From positions 2,170,001 to 2,234,000 of the forward strand of contig NZ_CP082284.1 of NCBI RefSeq assembly GCF_019880225.1: 64,000 nt of DNA, read 5' to 3'. Source of the stretch: Halobaculum rubrum. Its GTDB lineage: Archaea > Halobacteriota > Halobacteria > Halobacteriales > Haloferacaceae. This document shows, piece by piece, positions 36,160 to 45,268 of this stretch (position 1 is its first letter; every line of letters begins with the position of its first letter). The position numbers and the translations under genes were made by a program. The notes below the pieces were generated by a model that was given only the letters and a program-made list of their open reading frames with translations, ran no database searches and had not been told where the DNA came from.

Positions 36160-38088
36160 TTACGCGTCCTCCTCGTCGTCCACGTCCTCGAAGTCGGCGT
36201 CGACGTACTCCTCGTCGTCGCCGTCGGCGGCCGCGCCCGCGTCGGGACCCTGACCGCCCATACCGCCCATGCCGCCCATACCGCCGGGACCGGCGCCCGC
36301 GGCGCCTTCGGGGCCGCCCGCGCCGCCGGGGCCGGCCTGGGCCTGCTGCTGGTACATCTGCTTGCCGATCTCCTGGAGCGCCTCCGAGAGCGACTCGGTG
36401 GCGTCCTCGATCGTCTCGGTCTCGGCGTCCTCGTCGGCGAGCACCTCCTCCAAGTCCTCGATCTCCTCGCGGATGTCGGACTCGAGGTCGTCGTCGATCT
36501 CCTCCTCGTTCTCCTCGAGGAGCGTCTCCGCGCGCTGGACCGCGCTCTCGGCCTCGTTGCGGGCCTCGATCCGGCGGCGACGTTCCTCGTCCTCCTCGGC
36601 GTGCTGCTCGGCCTCCTCCTGCATCTGCTCGATCTGCTCGTCGGAGAGGCCGGCGCCGCCCTCGATGGTGATCGACTCAGCGTTGCCCGAGCCCTGGTCC
36701 TCGGCTTCGACGTTCACGATGCCGTTCTCGTCGATGTTGAACGACACCTCGATCTGGGGGGTGCCCGCCGGCGCCGGCGGGATGCCGGTGAGCTGGAACT
36801 CGCCGAGCAGCTCGTTCTCCTCGGCGATCTCTCGTTCGCCCTGGAAGACGCGCACCTGCACCGAGGTCTGGTTCGCGGCCGCGGTCGTGAAGATCTTCGA
36901 CTCCTCGGTCGGGATGGTCGTGTTCTTCTCGATAAGGCGCTCGAAGAGGCCGCCCTTCACCTCGATCCCCAGCGACAGCGGCGTCACGTCGAGCAGGACG
37001 AGGTCGTCCACGTCGCCCGAGAGGACGCCGCCCTGGATGGCCGCACCGAGCGCGACCGCCTCGTCGGGGTTGACGTTCTTCTTCGGCTCGGTGCCGAGGA
37101 TCTCCTCGACTTTGTCCTGTACCTGCGGCATCCGGGTGGAGCCGCCCACGAGGATCACCTCGTCGATGTCGTCGGCGTCGTAGCCGGCGTCCGAGAGCGC
37201 CTGCTGGGTCGGCTCGACGGTGCGCTCGATGAGGTCCGAGGTGATGCTCTCGAACGTCGCGCGGGTGATCTCGGTTTCGAGGTGGACGGGACCGGAGTCG
37301 GTCGCCGTGATGAAGGGGAGATTGACGCTGGCCTGCTTGCGCGATGAGAGTTCGATCTTCGCCTCCTCGGCGGCGTCCTTCAGTCGCTGGAGCGCCTGCC
37401 GGTCCTCGCGGAGGTCGATCCCGTGGTCGTTCTGGAACTCCTCGGCGAGGTGGTCGATGATCGCCTCGTCCCAGTCGTCGCCGCCGAGGTCGTTGTCCCC
37501 GTTCGTGGCGACGACCTCGTACACGCCGCCGCCCAGGTCGAGCACGGACACGTCGAAGGTGCCGCCCCCGAGGTCGTACACCATGACGGTCTGGTCGGAC
37601 TCGTCGTCGAGGCCGTACGCCATCGAGGCGGCGGTCGGCTCGTTGACGATGCGTTCGACGTCGAAGCCGGCGATCTCGCCGGCGTCCTTCGTCGCCTGGC
37701 GCTGCTTGTCGTTGAAGTACGCGGGCACCGTGATGACCGCCTTCTCCACGTCGTCGCCGAGGTACTCCTCGGCGTCGCGCTTGATCTTCTGGAGGATCAT
37801 CGCCGAGATCTGCTGGGGCGTGTAGTCCTCGCCGTCGATCTCGACGGTGTGGCCCTCCTCGCCCATGTGCCGCTTGATCGACTGGATCGTGCGGTCCGGG
37901 TTCTGGACGGCCTGGTTCTTCGCGGGTTTGCCGACGAGCCGCTCGCCGTCGTCGGTGAACGCGACGACGGACGGCGTCGTTCGGTCGCCTTCGCCGTTCA
38001 CGATGATCTCGGGGTCGTCACCCTCCATCACCGCGAACGCGGAGTTGGTGGTCCCGAGGTCGATTCCGAGGATCTTGTTTGTCGCCAT
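36160..38088 (-). CDS. dnaK: Chaperone DnaK (Hsp70)
   Basis: 642 aa. ATPase domain with [12 protein letters not shown] at the N terminus, [17 protein letters not shown] and the later GGSTRMP, then the hydrophobic [10 protein letters not shown] linker region, substrate-binding domain and a helical lid. The C terminus is Gly/Met-rich with an acidic end. In archaea the DnaK system was acquired from bacteria; here it is complete with dnaJ and grpE within 5 kb. A GTTTAA element about 30 bp upstream of the ATG is a possible TATA box. Confidence 0.98.
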   Translation of the reverse strand: MATNKILGIDLGTTNSAFAVMEGDDPEIIVNGEGDRTTPSVVAFTDDGERLVGKPAKNQAVQNPDRTIQSIKRHMGEEGHTVEIDGEDYTPQQISAMILQKIKRDAEEYLGDDVEKAVITVPAYFNDKQRQATKDAGEIAGFDVERIVNEPTAASMAYGLDDESDQTVMVYDLGGGTFDVSVLDLGGGVYEVVATNGDNDLGGDDWDEAIIDHLAEEFQNDHGIDLREDRQALQRLKDAAEEAKIELSSRKQASVNLPFITATDSGPVHLETEITRATFESITSDLIERTVEPTQQALSDAGYDADDIDEVILVGGSTRMPQVQDKVEEILGTEPKKNVNPDEAVALGAAIQGGVLSGDVDDLVLLDVTPLSLGIEVKGGLFERLIEKNTTIPTEESKIFTTAAANQTSVQVRVFQGEREIAEENELLGEFQLTGIPPAPAGTPQIEVSFNIDENGIVNVEAEDQGSGNAESITIEGGAGLSDEQIEQMQEEAEQHAEEDEERRRRIEARNEAESAVQRAETLLEENEEEIDDDLESDIREEIEDLEEVLADEDAETETIEDATESLSEALQEIGKQMYQQQAQAGPGGAGGPEGAAGAGPGGMGGMGGMGGQGPDAGAAADGDDEEYVDADFEDVDDEEDA

Positions 38089-38300
38089 CTTGGCCCCGAA
38101 TAGCGCCGCGAGTCCGTTAAACGTTACTAGACAGAGCGTACCGCGGTCTCCGTGGTACCCGCTGCTGTCTTGCGATTCGAGCTATCTCGCGGTCGGACGA
38201 GTGACAACGCTTATCACGAACCGCGAATCCAGCCGACGAGCGGTCGGCAGATCGAACGGACGGCGCGATGTGCTCTCTTCCCCGACCGCTCGGTGGGTGT

Positions 38301-39002
38301 CTACCGGAGCGCGCCCGGCCCGTCGCGAAGCGCGGCGACGGCGTCCGCGACGATCGCCGTCCGTCCGGGCGACGCGAAGCACTCGTGTCCGCCGTCGTAC
38401 AGCCGGATTCGGTCGGCCGGTAGCCGGTCGCCGATCGCGTCGACCCCGACGAGTCCGTCGGTCAACGTGCAGAACGCGACCGCCTCGTCGCCGGCGGCCG
38501 GCAGCGACGACTGCGCGCGTCGGATCTCCCGTACGAACGGGGGAGCCAAGCCGATCGCGTCGCGCGCGCTCGGCTCCGCGAGTTCGCCCAACGTTTCTCG
38601 GTCCGGTTCCACCGGGACGAGTTCCCTCCCCGTCGGAAGGAGTCCGAGCACGCGAAAGAGGACCCGTTGACTCGGGTGTAACCCCCACCACGGGCTGAGG
38701 TGGACGGCGCGCTCGGGCAACACGCCGGCGTCGATGGCGTGGGCGGCGATCAGTCCGCCGGTGCTGTGTGAGAGCACGCTGTCCGCGCTCGGTCCGTCGT
38801 CGACGGCGGCGGCGAGCGGGTCGAGATACTCGTCCTCGAAGCGTCGCACGTTCGTCGGGATCTCGACGGCGCGGGTTCGGAACCCGGCGTCCGCGAGTTC
38901 GTCGAGCAGCCAGCCGACGGCGGGCTGTTCGGGCGTGTTTCCCCAGCCCATCACGAACCACAGGGGGTCGCCGTCCGCGGGACCGTGAACGGTGACGTTC
39001 AT
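38301..39002 (-). CDS. Alpha/beta-hydrolase
   Basis: 233 aa, cytoplasmic. The nucleophile elbow is SHSTGG, preceded by the LSHSTGGLIAAHA helix, the acid is probably in TDGLVGVDAIG, and the catalytic His in GGHECF near the C terminus. The first strand region LWFVMGWGN contains an oxyanion-hole-like Gly-Trp-Gly. Substrate unknown. Chosen start MNVTVHG; six upstream codons (MSRRAR) are in frame. It sits between dnaK and grpE on the same strand, but with its own spacing, so a role in stress is only a guess. Confidence 0.85.
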   Translation of the reverse strand: MNVTVHGPADGDPLWFVMGWGNTPEQPAVGWLLDELADAGFRTRAVEIPTNVRRFEDEYLDPLAAAVDDGPSADSVLSHSTGGLIAAHAIDAGVLPERAVHLSPWWGLHPSQRVLFRVLGLLPTGRELVPVEPDRETLGELAEPSARDAIGLAPPFVREIRRAQSSLPAAGDEAVAFCTLTDGLVGVDAIGDRLPADRIRLYDGGHECFASPGRTAIVADAVAALRDGPGALR

Positions 39003-39111
39003 ACGTGCACGTCTTGACACGGCGACAAAACGGTACGCCTCCTCGTAGTCGAGCTCTCACCTCGTTCGCTCGAATCCGCTCACGGCTCGCTTCGCTCACC
39101 GTTCGCGCGTC

Positions 39112-39134
39112 GAGGCCTCACTTCGTTCGGCCTC
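39112..39134 (-). terminator. Hairpin after grpE
   Basis: GAGGCC and GGCCTC around an 11-base loop, starting eight bases after the grpE stop on the minus strand. No T-run follows, so termination is a guess; this hairpin type recurs in haloarchaeal spacers. Confidence 0.35.
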
Positions 39135-39141
39135 ACATCAC

Positions 39142-39765
39142 TCACTCGCCGTCGCTGACGGTCACCTGCGCGGCTTCGATCACCTTGTCGGCCATCTCGT
39201 ACCCCTGCTTGTACACGTCGGCGACCGTTCCCGCCGGATGCTCGGAGTCGACGCGCATCATCACCTCGTGGCGCTCGGGGTCGACCTCCTGCCCGGGTTC
39301 GGGGTCGATCACGGCGACGTTCTCCTCGCCGAGGACCCGATCGAACGTCTCCAGCGTGGACTCCACGCCGGGACGGATGTCGGCGCCCTCCTCTTGGTCG
39401 AGCGCGCGCACGAGGTTGTCCCGTACCTCGGTCAGGCGGCTCACGAGCGACTCGGTCGCCCGTGCCTTCTCCTGTTCCTGACGCTTCTTGGCACGCTTCT
39501 TGTAGTTCTGGAAGTCCGCTTTCGTCCGACGGAGGCTCGACTCCAACTCCTCAACGCGCTCGCCGGACTCGACGGCCTCGCGTTCGAGGGCCGCCACCTC
39601 CTTCGCCAGCGCGTCGTCGTACGCGGCCACCTCGTCGGCCAGCGCGGTCTCGGTCACCGCGTCGTCGCCGCGTTCCGTCGACGGGCTCGCGTCCGCGGTC
39701 GCCGCGTCGGCGGCGTCGGTCGCGTCCTCCGAGTCGTCGTGTCCGGCGTCCGCCTCTTCGCTCAT
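39142..39765 (-). CDS. grpE: Nucleotide exchange factor GrpE
   Basis: 207 aa. An acidic Ala/Asp/Glu N terminus is followed by a long coiled coil (about 45-110, with ALEREAVESGERVEELESS and NYKKRAKKRQEQEKA), and the beta-wing domain with VDPERHEVMMRV and GTVADVYKQGYEM. It dimerises and releases ADP from DnaK. It lies upstream of dnaK in the same direction but separated by the hydrolase gene. Start ATG MSEEADAGH was chosen as the frame before it is Thr/Arg-rich noise. Confidence 0.96.
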   Translation of the reverse strand: MSEEADAGHDDSEDATDAADAATADASPSTERGDDAVTETALADEVAAYDDALAKEVAALEREAVESGERVEELESSLRRTKADFQNYKKRAKKRQEQEKARATESLVSRLTEVRDNLVRALDQEEGADIRPGVESTLETFDRVLGEENVAVIDPEPGQEVDPERHEVMMRVDSEHPAGTVADVYKQGYEMADKVIEAAQVTVSDGE

Positions 39766-39871
39766 ACCCCACCGAAGCGGTCGCGCGGAGATACGGATTG
39801 CGGATCCGAGCGTGGCCGAGACTGTCGACCGGCAAGTAGCACACGAACGTTCGGCCGTCGCCCGCGCCGTC

Positions 39872-40117
39872 CTACTCGTCGCCCGCGCCGTCGTCGGCCT
39901 CGGCGGACTCGGCGGCGTCCCGCAGGTCGTCGATCCGGCTCGACAGCACCGACAGCGCCGCGTCGGCGTCCACGTACCCCCGGTCGTAGTCGCCGTACAC
40001 GTCGTCCGCACCGGCGAGGAACCGCGAGACGGCCTCGTTCATTCCGGCGTCGGCCCCGTCGCCGCCGTCGCTCTCTTCGTGGTCCCCGTCGCCGTCGTGG
40101 GCCGCGTCGTCGCTCAT
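39872..40117 (-). CDS. Small acidic hypothetical protein
   Basis: 81 aa. A disordered Asp/Gly/His-rich N terminus of about 25 residues is followed by a helical part (AVSRFLAGADDVYGDYDRGYVDADAALSVLSSRIDDLRDA). It is possibly cotranscribed toward grpE, 106 bp away. The helical part resembles a short haloarchaeal family with a coiled dimerisation segment; no function assigned. Confidence 0.6.
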   Translation of the reverse strand: MSDDAAHDGDGDHEESDGGDGADAGMNEAVSRFLAGADDVYGDYDRGYVDADAALSVLSSRIDDLRDAAESAEADDGAGDE

Positions 40118-40285
40118 GGCTTCCGGTTGGTCCGTGGGGCATGAGTGGCTTGCGGCGCGTGACGCGCGGAGGGTGTGGAGCGAGTACGAGGGGGATACCC
40201 AACCGCTCGGGCGCCGAGACACCACACGGTCGAAGATGTCACGATCCACCGTCCGGGCGCCCGAGCGCCGGCTTCCTCCGTCCAC

Positions 40286-41131
40286 ATGAGCGACGGGCGT
40301 TCGAGGGGGGCCGCGGCCATTCTCCGGGCCGTCATCGAACGCGCCCGCGACGAGTGGATCGGCTTCCTCGCGGCCGCCGTCGCCTACTACGCCCTCGTCT
40401 CGATCGTGCCGCTGACGGCGCTGATCGCGCTCGCGGTGGCGACGGTCGCCGGCGACGCGGTCGCGGGCTGGGTCCTCGCCGCGCTCGGGGACACGCTCTC
40501 GGGCGCCGGGCAGGAGGCGATCCGACGGGGTCTCACCACCGCGACCGCCCGGTCGCAGGCGACGGTCGTGGGGCTCCTCGTACTGTTGTGGGGCGGATCG
40601 CGGCTGTTTCGCGGGCTCGACCGCGCGTTCGGACGGGTGTACCGGACCGACGACGGCACCGACACGGTCGGGCACGCGCGCGACACCGTCCTGGTGCTCG
40701 TCGGCGTGTTGTCCATGGTCGTCGCCGTTGCGACGGTCGGCGCGGCCGCGGTCGCGATCGCACTCGCGGTCGCCACGGAACTCGACCAACTGCGTTCGCT
40801 TGCCGAGGTGCGGACCGCACTCGACGGGATGATGGACGGAGCCGTCGGCGTCGTCGCTCAGGTCGTGCTCATCGTCGCGCTTCTGTTCCCGGTGTACTAC
40901 GTGCTCCCGAACGTGCCGGTGACCGTCCGGGACGCGGTCCCCGGCACCGTCATCGCCGCCGTCGGCTGGACTGTGCTGTTCGCCGGATTCGATCTGTACG
41001 TCGGTCTCGCGAGCGGGAGCGCGCTCTCTGGCGTTCTCGGCGGCGTCGTCGTGGTCGTGACGCTGCTGTACGTCGCGTCGTTCCTCCTGCTCGTGGGCGC
41101 CGTCGTCAACGCGGTGCTCGCCGAGGCGTGA
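40286..41131 (+). CDS. YihY/RNase-BN-like integral membrane protein
   Basis: 281 aa, about six transmembrane helices. The N-terminal signature FLAAAVAYYALVSIVPL and the later WGGSRLFRGLDRAF match the YihY/BrkB family, once called ribonuclease BN but now regarded as membrane proteins of unknown function, possibly transporters. The central region VYRTDDGTD is a loop, and the C-terminal half (LFPVYYVLPNVPVTVRDAVPG) is the conserved family block. Start at ATG 40286 (MSDGRSRG); the frame is open well upstream. Confidence 0.88.
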   Translation: MSDGRSRGAAAILRAVIERARDEWIGFLAAAVAYYALVSIVPLTALIALAVATVAGDAVAGWVLAALGDTLSGAGQEAIRRGLTTATARSQATVVGLLVLLWGGSRLFRGLDRAFGRVYRTDDGTDTVGHARDTVLVLVGVLSMVVAVATVGAAAVAIALAVATELDQLRSLAEVRTALDGMMDGAVGVVAQVVLIVALLFPVYYVLPNVPVTVRDAVPGTVIAAVGWTVLFAGFDLYVGLASGSALSGVLGGVVVVVTLLYVASFLLLVGAVVNAVLAEA

Positions 41132-41229
41132 CCCGGGAGACGCGCGGAGCGAGCCACCGGTACGGAACGCCTCCGGAGCGTGGCCGCCCCGACGGCGGAC
41201 TTATCCGGCACGGAGTCCCACCGCCGAGC

Positions 41230-42576
41230 GTGCCGTCGGTAACGCTCACCTACGAGGACGGGACGGTCGGGGTCGCGGGCACGTCCGAGGAGTCGCTTCC
41301 GGGCGTCGAGACCGACGACCGCTCCGGCACCCGGCGAGCCGCCGCCTACCGCTACCCGGCGCTGCGCGACGCGCTCCGGGAGGCCGGCCACGAGATCGAC
41401 GACCACGTGCTCGATCTCCCGGAACTCCCGCCGCTCGACTCCGCCTACTCCCTCCGCGAGTACCAGCGCGAGGCGCTCGACGCCTGGGAGGCGAACGACC
41501 GCCGCGGGGTGCTCGAACTCCCGACCGGCAGCGGGAAGACCGTGATCGCGCTGGCGGCGATCGCGGCGACGGGGACGCCGGCGCTCGTCGTCGTCCCGAC
41601 GGTCGACCTGCTGGAGCAGTGGCACCGGGAGCTGTCCGCCACGTTCGACGTGCCGGTTGGTCGCCTCGGCGGCGGCGAGCAGACCGTCGAGGCGCTCACC
41701 GTCGCCACCTACGACTCGGCGTACCTCCGCGCCGACGAGTTGGGCGACCGCTTCGGCCTGCTCGTCCTCGATGAGGTCCACCACCTCGGCGGCGAGGGCT
41801 ATCGGGACATCGCGCGGCTGTTCGCCGCGCCCGCCCGCCTCGGGTTGACGGCGACGTTCGAGCGCCCCGACGGCGCCCACGAGGCCGTCGCGGAGCTGGT
41901 CGGCCCGGTCGTGTACGATCTCGACCCCGACGACCTCGCGGGCGAGCACCTCGCGGACTACGAGGTCCGCCGGGTCGAGGTGGAGCTGACCGACGCGGAG
42001 CGCGAACGGTACGAGGAGGCGCAGGGGACGTTCCTCGAGTACGTCCGCGAGGTGGGGATCACCTTCCGCTCGGGCTCCGACTACCAGGAACTGGTGAAGC
42101 GGTCGGGGAACGACCCGCGGGCTCGCGAGGCGCTGCTCGCCAAGCAGCGCGCCCGCGAGGTGATGATGAACGCCGACGCGAAGCTCGCGGAACTGTCCCG
42201 GATCCTCGACCGCCACCGCGGCGAGCGGGTCATCGTCTTCACGGCCCACACCGCGCTCGTGTACCGGATCTCCGAGCGGTTCCTTATCCCCGCTATCACC
42301 GCCGAGACCGGGACCGAGGAGCGTCGCGAGATCCTCTCGCGCTTCCGGGACGGTACCTACTCGCGGGTCGTCGCGGCGAACGTGCTCGACGAGGGCGTCG
42401 ACGTGCCCGAGGCGAGCGTCGGCGTCATCCTCTCGGGCAGCGGCTCCGAGCGGGAGTTCACCCAGCGGCTCGGGCGGATCCTCCGGCCCGGGGCCGACGG
42501 CGCGAAGACGGCGACGCTGTACGAACTCGTGACGAACGAGACGGCCGAGGAACGGGTGGCGCGGCGGCGACGGTAG
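41230..42576 (+). CDS. XPB-type DNA helicase
   Basis: 448 aa superfamily 2 helicase, archaeal XPB. Walker A is LPTGSGKT, Walker B is LDEVHH, motif III GLTATFER with an ERPD replacing the RED motif, then a thumb-like region (about 265-330), and motif VI QRLGRILRP. A GTG start at 41230 was chosen: a TATA-like ACTTATCC lies 28 bp upstream and the translated VPSVTLTYEDG matches the family start. In archaea XPB works with the Bax1 nuclease; its gene lies 590 bp downstream. Confidence 0.92.
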   Translation: MPSVTLTYEDGTVGVAGTSEESLPGVETDDRSGTRRAAAYRYPALRDALREAGHEIDDHVLDLPELPPLDSAYSLREYQREALDAWEANDRRGVLELPTGSGKTVIALAAIAATGTPALVVVPTVDLLEQWHRELSATFDVPVGRLGGGEQTVEALTVATYDSAYLRADELGDRFGLLVLDEVHHLGGEGYRDIARLFAAPARLGLTATFERPDGAHEAVAELVGPVVYDLDPDDLAGEHLADYEVRRVEVELTDAERERYEEAQGTFLEYVREVGITFRSGSDYQELVKRSGNDPRAREALLAKQRAREVMMNADAKLAELSRILDRHRGERVIVFTAHTALVYRISERFLIPAITAETGTEERREILSRFRDGTYSRVVAANVLDEGVDVPEASVGVILSGSGSEREFTQRLGRILRPGADGAKTATLYELVTNETAEERVARRRR

Positions 42577-42621
42577 CGGGAGACGGAGCGAAACCGGAAC
42601 AGTGCGCACGAACGCGCCGAT

Positions 42622-43035
42622 TCAGACGATCTCGACGCGGATCGACCCGGACTGGCTGAACGACTCGAACGGCAGCGACGTGGGGACGGTCACGTCCGTT
42701 CGCTCGCCCGAGCCGACGGTCACCGCCTCGGAGGCCGTCTCCTCGGATTCGGAGCCGTCGACGGTCACGCTGGCAGTGACGATCACGGTTCCGGTCCGTT
42801 GCTCGCTGCCACGGTTCTCGACGGTCACGCGCACGAGCAGGTCGCCCTCGTCGCCCTCCACGTCGGTGAAGTCGGTGACGACGAGCCCTTCGCCCCCCGA
42901 GGCGGTCGCCTCCGGGGAGCGCGGCGGCGTCATCGGCCCCGACGGCTCGGCCGGCTCCGTACAGCCGGCGAGCGCGGCGAGGCCGCTGGCGGCCGCGAGG
43001 CGTGCGCCCGTCGCGAGCAGGCGCCGGCGGTTCAC
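42622..43035 (-). CDS. Tat-exported lipoprotein
   Basis: 137 aa from a GTG start. The N terminus NRRRLLATGARLAAASGLA followed by the lipobox LAGC (Cys25) is a Tat lipoprotein signal. The mature part is one beta-sandwich-like domain (VRVTVENRGSEQRTG, GERTDVTVP) like FxLYD/CARDB domains that bind surfaces. It lies on the minus strand between the XPB and Bax1 genes. Function unknown. A CTCATACC element is about 26 bp upstream, supporting the GTG start. Confidence 0.78.
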   Translation of the reverse strand: MNRRRLLATGARLAAASGLAALAGCTEPAEPSGPMTPPRSPEATASGGEGLVVTDFTDVEGDEGDLLVRVTVENRGSEQRTGTVIVTASVTVDGSESEETASEAVTVGSGERTDVTVPTSLPFESFSQSGSIRVEIV

Positions 43036-43169
43036 GTCTACCCGGTTTCGCGGATCCGGTATGAGCCTTGTCCATCGCGGCGTCCGTCGGTGGGGTGCCG
43101 AGACTGGAGGAATGAGGAACGACACCGCCGCCGCTTTATCGCCCGGAACAGTACACCCGGCGACGTTCC

Positions 43170-44699
43170 GTGATCACGAAGGACCTCCTGCGCGTCAGCC
43201 GCCGCGGCGGCTACCGCCCCCGGTTCGTCGCCGGCGACTCCGAGGCCCGTCGCCTCGCGGCACGCGTGTTCGGCGTCTATCAAGGCCACGTCGGCGAGCG
43301 CAAGGCCGATCTCGACGAGGCGCTTTCGGCGCTCGAACGCGAGGCCGACGACTACAAGCTCGTCCGCGGGTTCGCCGCGCTGCTCGATCGGGAGGCCACG
43401 TTCGAGACGCGGGCGCCGCTCCCGCCGCGGCGCGCCCGCCGGGTCGCCTTCGAGGCCGCGGAGACCGTCGGCGTGACGGGCGACGAGCAGCGCCCGGCGG
43501 CCCTCGACCGCGCGGGCGACCGCCTCGGCGTCGACCCCGCGGACATCGACTCGTCGCTGTACGCCGACCGCGACGCGAACCGCGTGCTCGCCGCCTTCGA
43601 CCCGCGCTGGGACCCCGACGAGCTGCTCGTGCAGTACGACCTCTCGCTGGCACAGACGGCCCTGTTCGACGCGACGGAGGTGCGCGTTCGGTCGACGGAC
43701 CCCAAGGCGCTCGTCTCGGCGGCCAAGCGGCTCGGCCTCCTGTACGAGATCCGCGTGCGCCACGGCGGCGGCCCGACCGATCGCGAGGTGGTCATCACCG
43801 GTCCGGACGCGCTGTTCCGCCGGACGCGACGCTACGGGACCGCCTTCGCCCGCCTGTTGCGCACCGTCGCGGGCACCGCCGACGAGTGGACGCTGGAGGC
43901 CGATATCGACGACCGCGGGCGCGAGTACCTGCTCGAACTCGACGACGGCGACGTGTCCGTGCCCGGCGTCGAGCCGCTCGCCGAGCCCGCGTTCGACTCC
44001 GGCGTCGAGGCCGACTTCGCCGCCCGGTTTCGCGCGCTCGACCTCGACTGGGACCTCACTAGGGAGCCGGAGCCGCTCGAAGTCGGTGCGAGCGTCATGA
44101 TCCCCGACTTCGCGTTCGAGTACCGCCACGCCGACTACCGCGTGTTCTTCGAGGTGATGGGTTTCTGGACGCCCGAGTACGTCGAAAAGAAGCTCGCCCA
44201 GCTCGCGGACGTGGAGGACGTCGAACTGGTCGTCGCTGTCGACGAGAGCCTCGGCGTGGGCGAGGAGATCGCCGCCCGCGACCACCGCGTCGTCACCTAC
44301 TCCGGGACCGTCCGCGTGAAGGACGTGGTCGACGTGCTCCGCGAGTACGAGGCCGAACTGGCCGACGAGGTGACCGCCGACCTGCCCGCCGAGTTGGACC
44401 CCGACGCCGACGTTGTCGCCGTCGACGACCTCGCCGCCGAGTACGGGGTGCCGACGGACGCCCTCGACGACGTGGGCTTCCCGGAACACCGGCGGATCGG
44501 CGGGACGCTCGTGCGGCCCGCGGTGCTGGACCGCGTCGGCGACGGGATCGAGCCGGGGATGTCGTACGCCGACGCCGAGGCGGTGCTGGCGGACGCCGGA
44601 CTCACCGACGCCAGCGCGGCGCTGTCGGCGCTCGGCTACCGCGTCGAGTGGGAAGGGCTCGGGGGCGGGACGGTGCGCGAGCAGTCGGAGACGGTGTAG
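43170..44699 (+). CDS. Bax1-type nuclease (DUF790), XPB partner
   Basis: 509 aa. DUF790 proteins bind archaeal XPB and act as structure-specific nucleases. The N-terminal half (SRRGGYRPRFV, then YKLVRGFAALLDR) is the XPB-binding/thumb part; the nuclease core shows IPDFAFEY (Asp313), FFEVMGFW (Glu328), and a basic helix YVEKKLAQL, a PD-(D/E)xK-like set with the K position unusual. The start is a GTG, with a TTTATC box about 32 bp upstream. XPB is 590 bp upstream on the same strand. It likely acts in excision repair of bulky damage. Confidence 0.9.
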   Translation: MITKDLLRVSRRGGYRPRFVAGDSEARRLAARVFGVYQGHVGERKADLDEALSALEREADDYKLVRGFAALLDREATFETRAPLPPRRARRVAFEAAETVGVTGDEQRPAALDRAGDRLGVDPADIDSSLYADRDANRVLAAFDPRWDPDELLVQYDLSLAQTALFDATEVRVRSTDPKALVSAAKRLGLLYEIRVRHGGGPTDREVVITGPDALFRRTRRYGTAFARLLRTVAGTADEWTLEADIDDRGREYLLELDDGDVSVPGVEPLAEPAFDSGVEADFAARFRALDLDWDLTREPEPLEVGASVMIPDFAFEYRHADYRVFFEVMGFWTPEYVEKKLAQLADVEDVELVVAVDESLGVGEEIAARDHRVVTYSGTVRVKDVVDVLREYEAELADEVTADLPAELDPDADVVAVDDLAAEYGVPTDALDDVGFPEHRRIGGTLVRPAVLDRVGDGIEPGMSYADAEAVLADAGLTDASAALSALGYRVEWEGLGGGTVREQSETV

Positions 44700-44719
44700 T
44701 AGCGCAGCGATCGGTCCGG

Positions 44720-45268
44720 CTACTCGCCGAGGTCGGGCAACTCCTCCTGGTACCCCTTCGGTACGACCGATCGAAGCTCGTCGTAGAGGTACAGCCCCAC
44801 GCCGATGGGAACCCGACCGCCCGCGAGTTCGTGCGTGGCGATCAGGTATCCCCAGTCGCCGTCCCACTCCGGGAGGTCCTGATCGTGGCCGGCGGCGAAC
44901 GCGGTTGCCTCGCCCGGCGACAGCTCGATGACGTTCCTCGTCGCGAGATGACCCCACTTCCTGACGGCCGTGGTCGTCGGTTTCCAGTGCTCCTGGCGGG
45001 TGCGCAGGACCGTCATCCCGACGCCCTCGCGCTCCTGCGGGCTGGGGAGACCGTCGGCGAAGACCCAGATCTTCCCCTTCCCCTTCTCCCAGAAGGTGTG
45101 GCCCTCGAACGTCCCCGAGTCGATCCCGAAGCGCTCGTCCCACCAGTCGAGTACCGCCTCGCGGGTCGCGCGCCCGTCGACCTCGCGCTCGTCCGCCGTC
45201 GCCGGCAGCCGGTCGAACTGGCCGCCGTCGTTGCCGGGGGCGCCCGCTCCATCGGCTGTGTCGCTCAT
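44720..45268 (-). CDS. PUA-like partner of the m5C methyltransferase
   Basis: 182 aa, mostly beta with conserved Trp residues (WDERFGID, FWEKGKGKIWVFADG, HWKPTTTAVRKWG, EWDGDWGYLIA). It resembles the C-terminal RNA-binding region of RsmF/NSUN-type enzymes, here a separate protein. Its ATG overlaps the stop of the methyltransferase gene (ATGA), so the two are made together, which suggests one RNA-modifying complex. The PUA assignment is by pattern and context, not proven. Confidence 0.75.
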   Translation of the reverse strand: MSDTADGAGAPGNDGGQFDRLPATADEREVDGRATREAVLDWWDERFGIDSGTFEGHTFWEKGKGKIWVFADGLPSPQEREGVGMTVLRTRQEHWKPTTTAVRKWGHLATRNVIELSPGEATAFAAGHDQDLPEWDGDWGYLIATHELAGGRVPIGVGLYLYDELRSVVPKGYQEELPDLGE

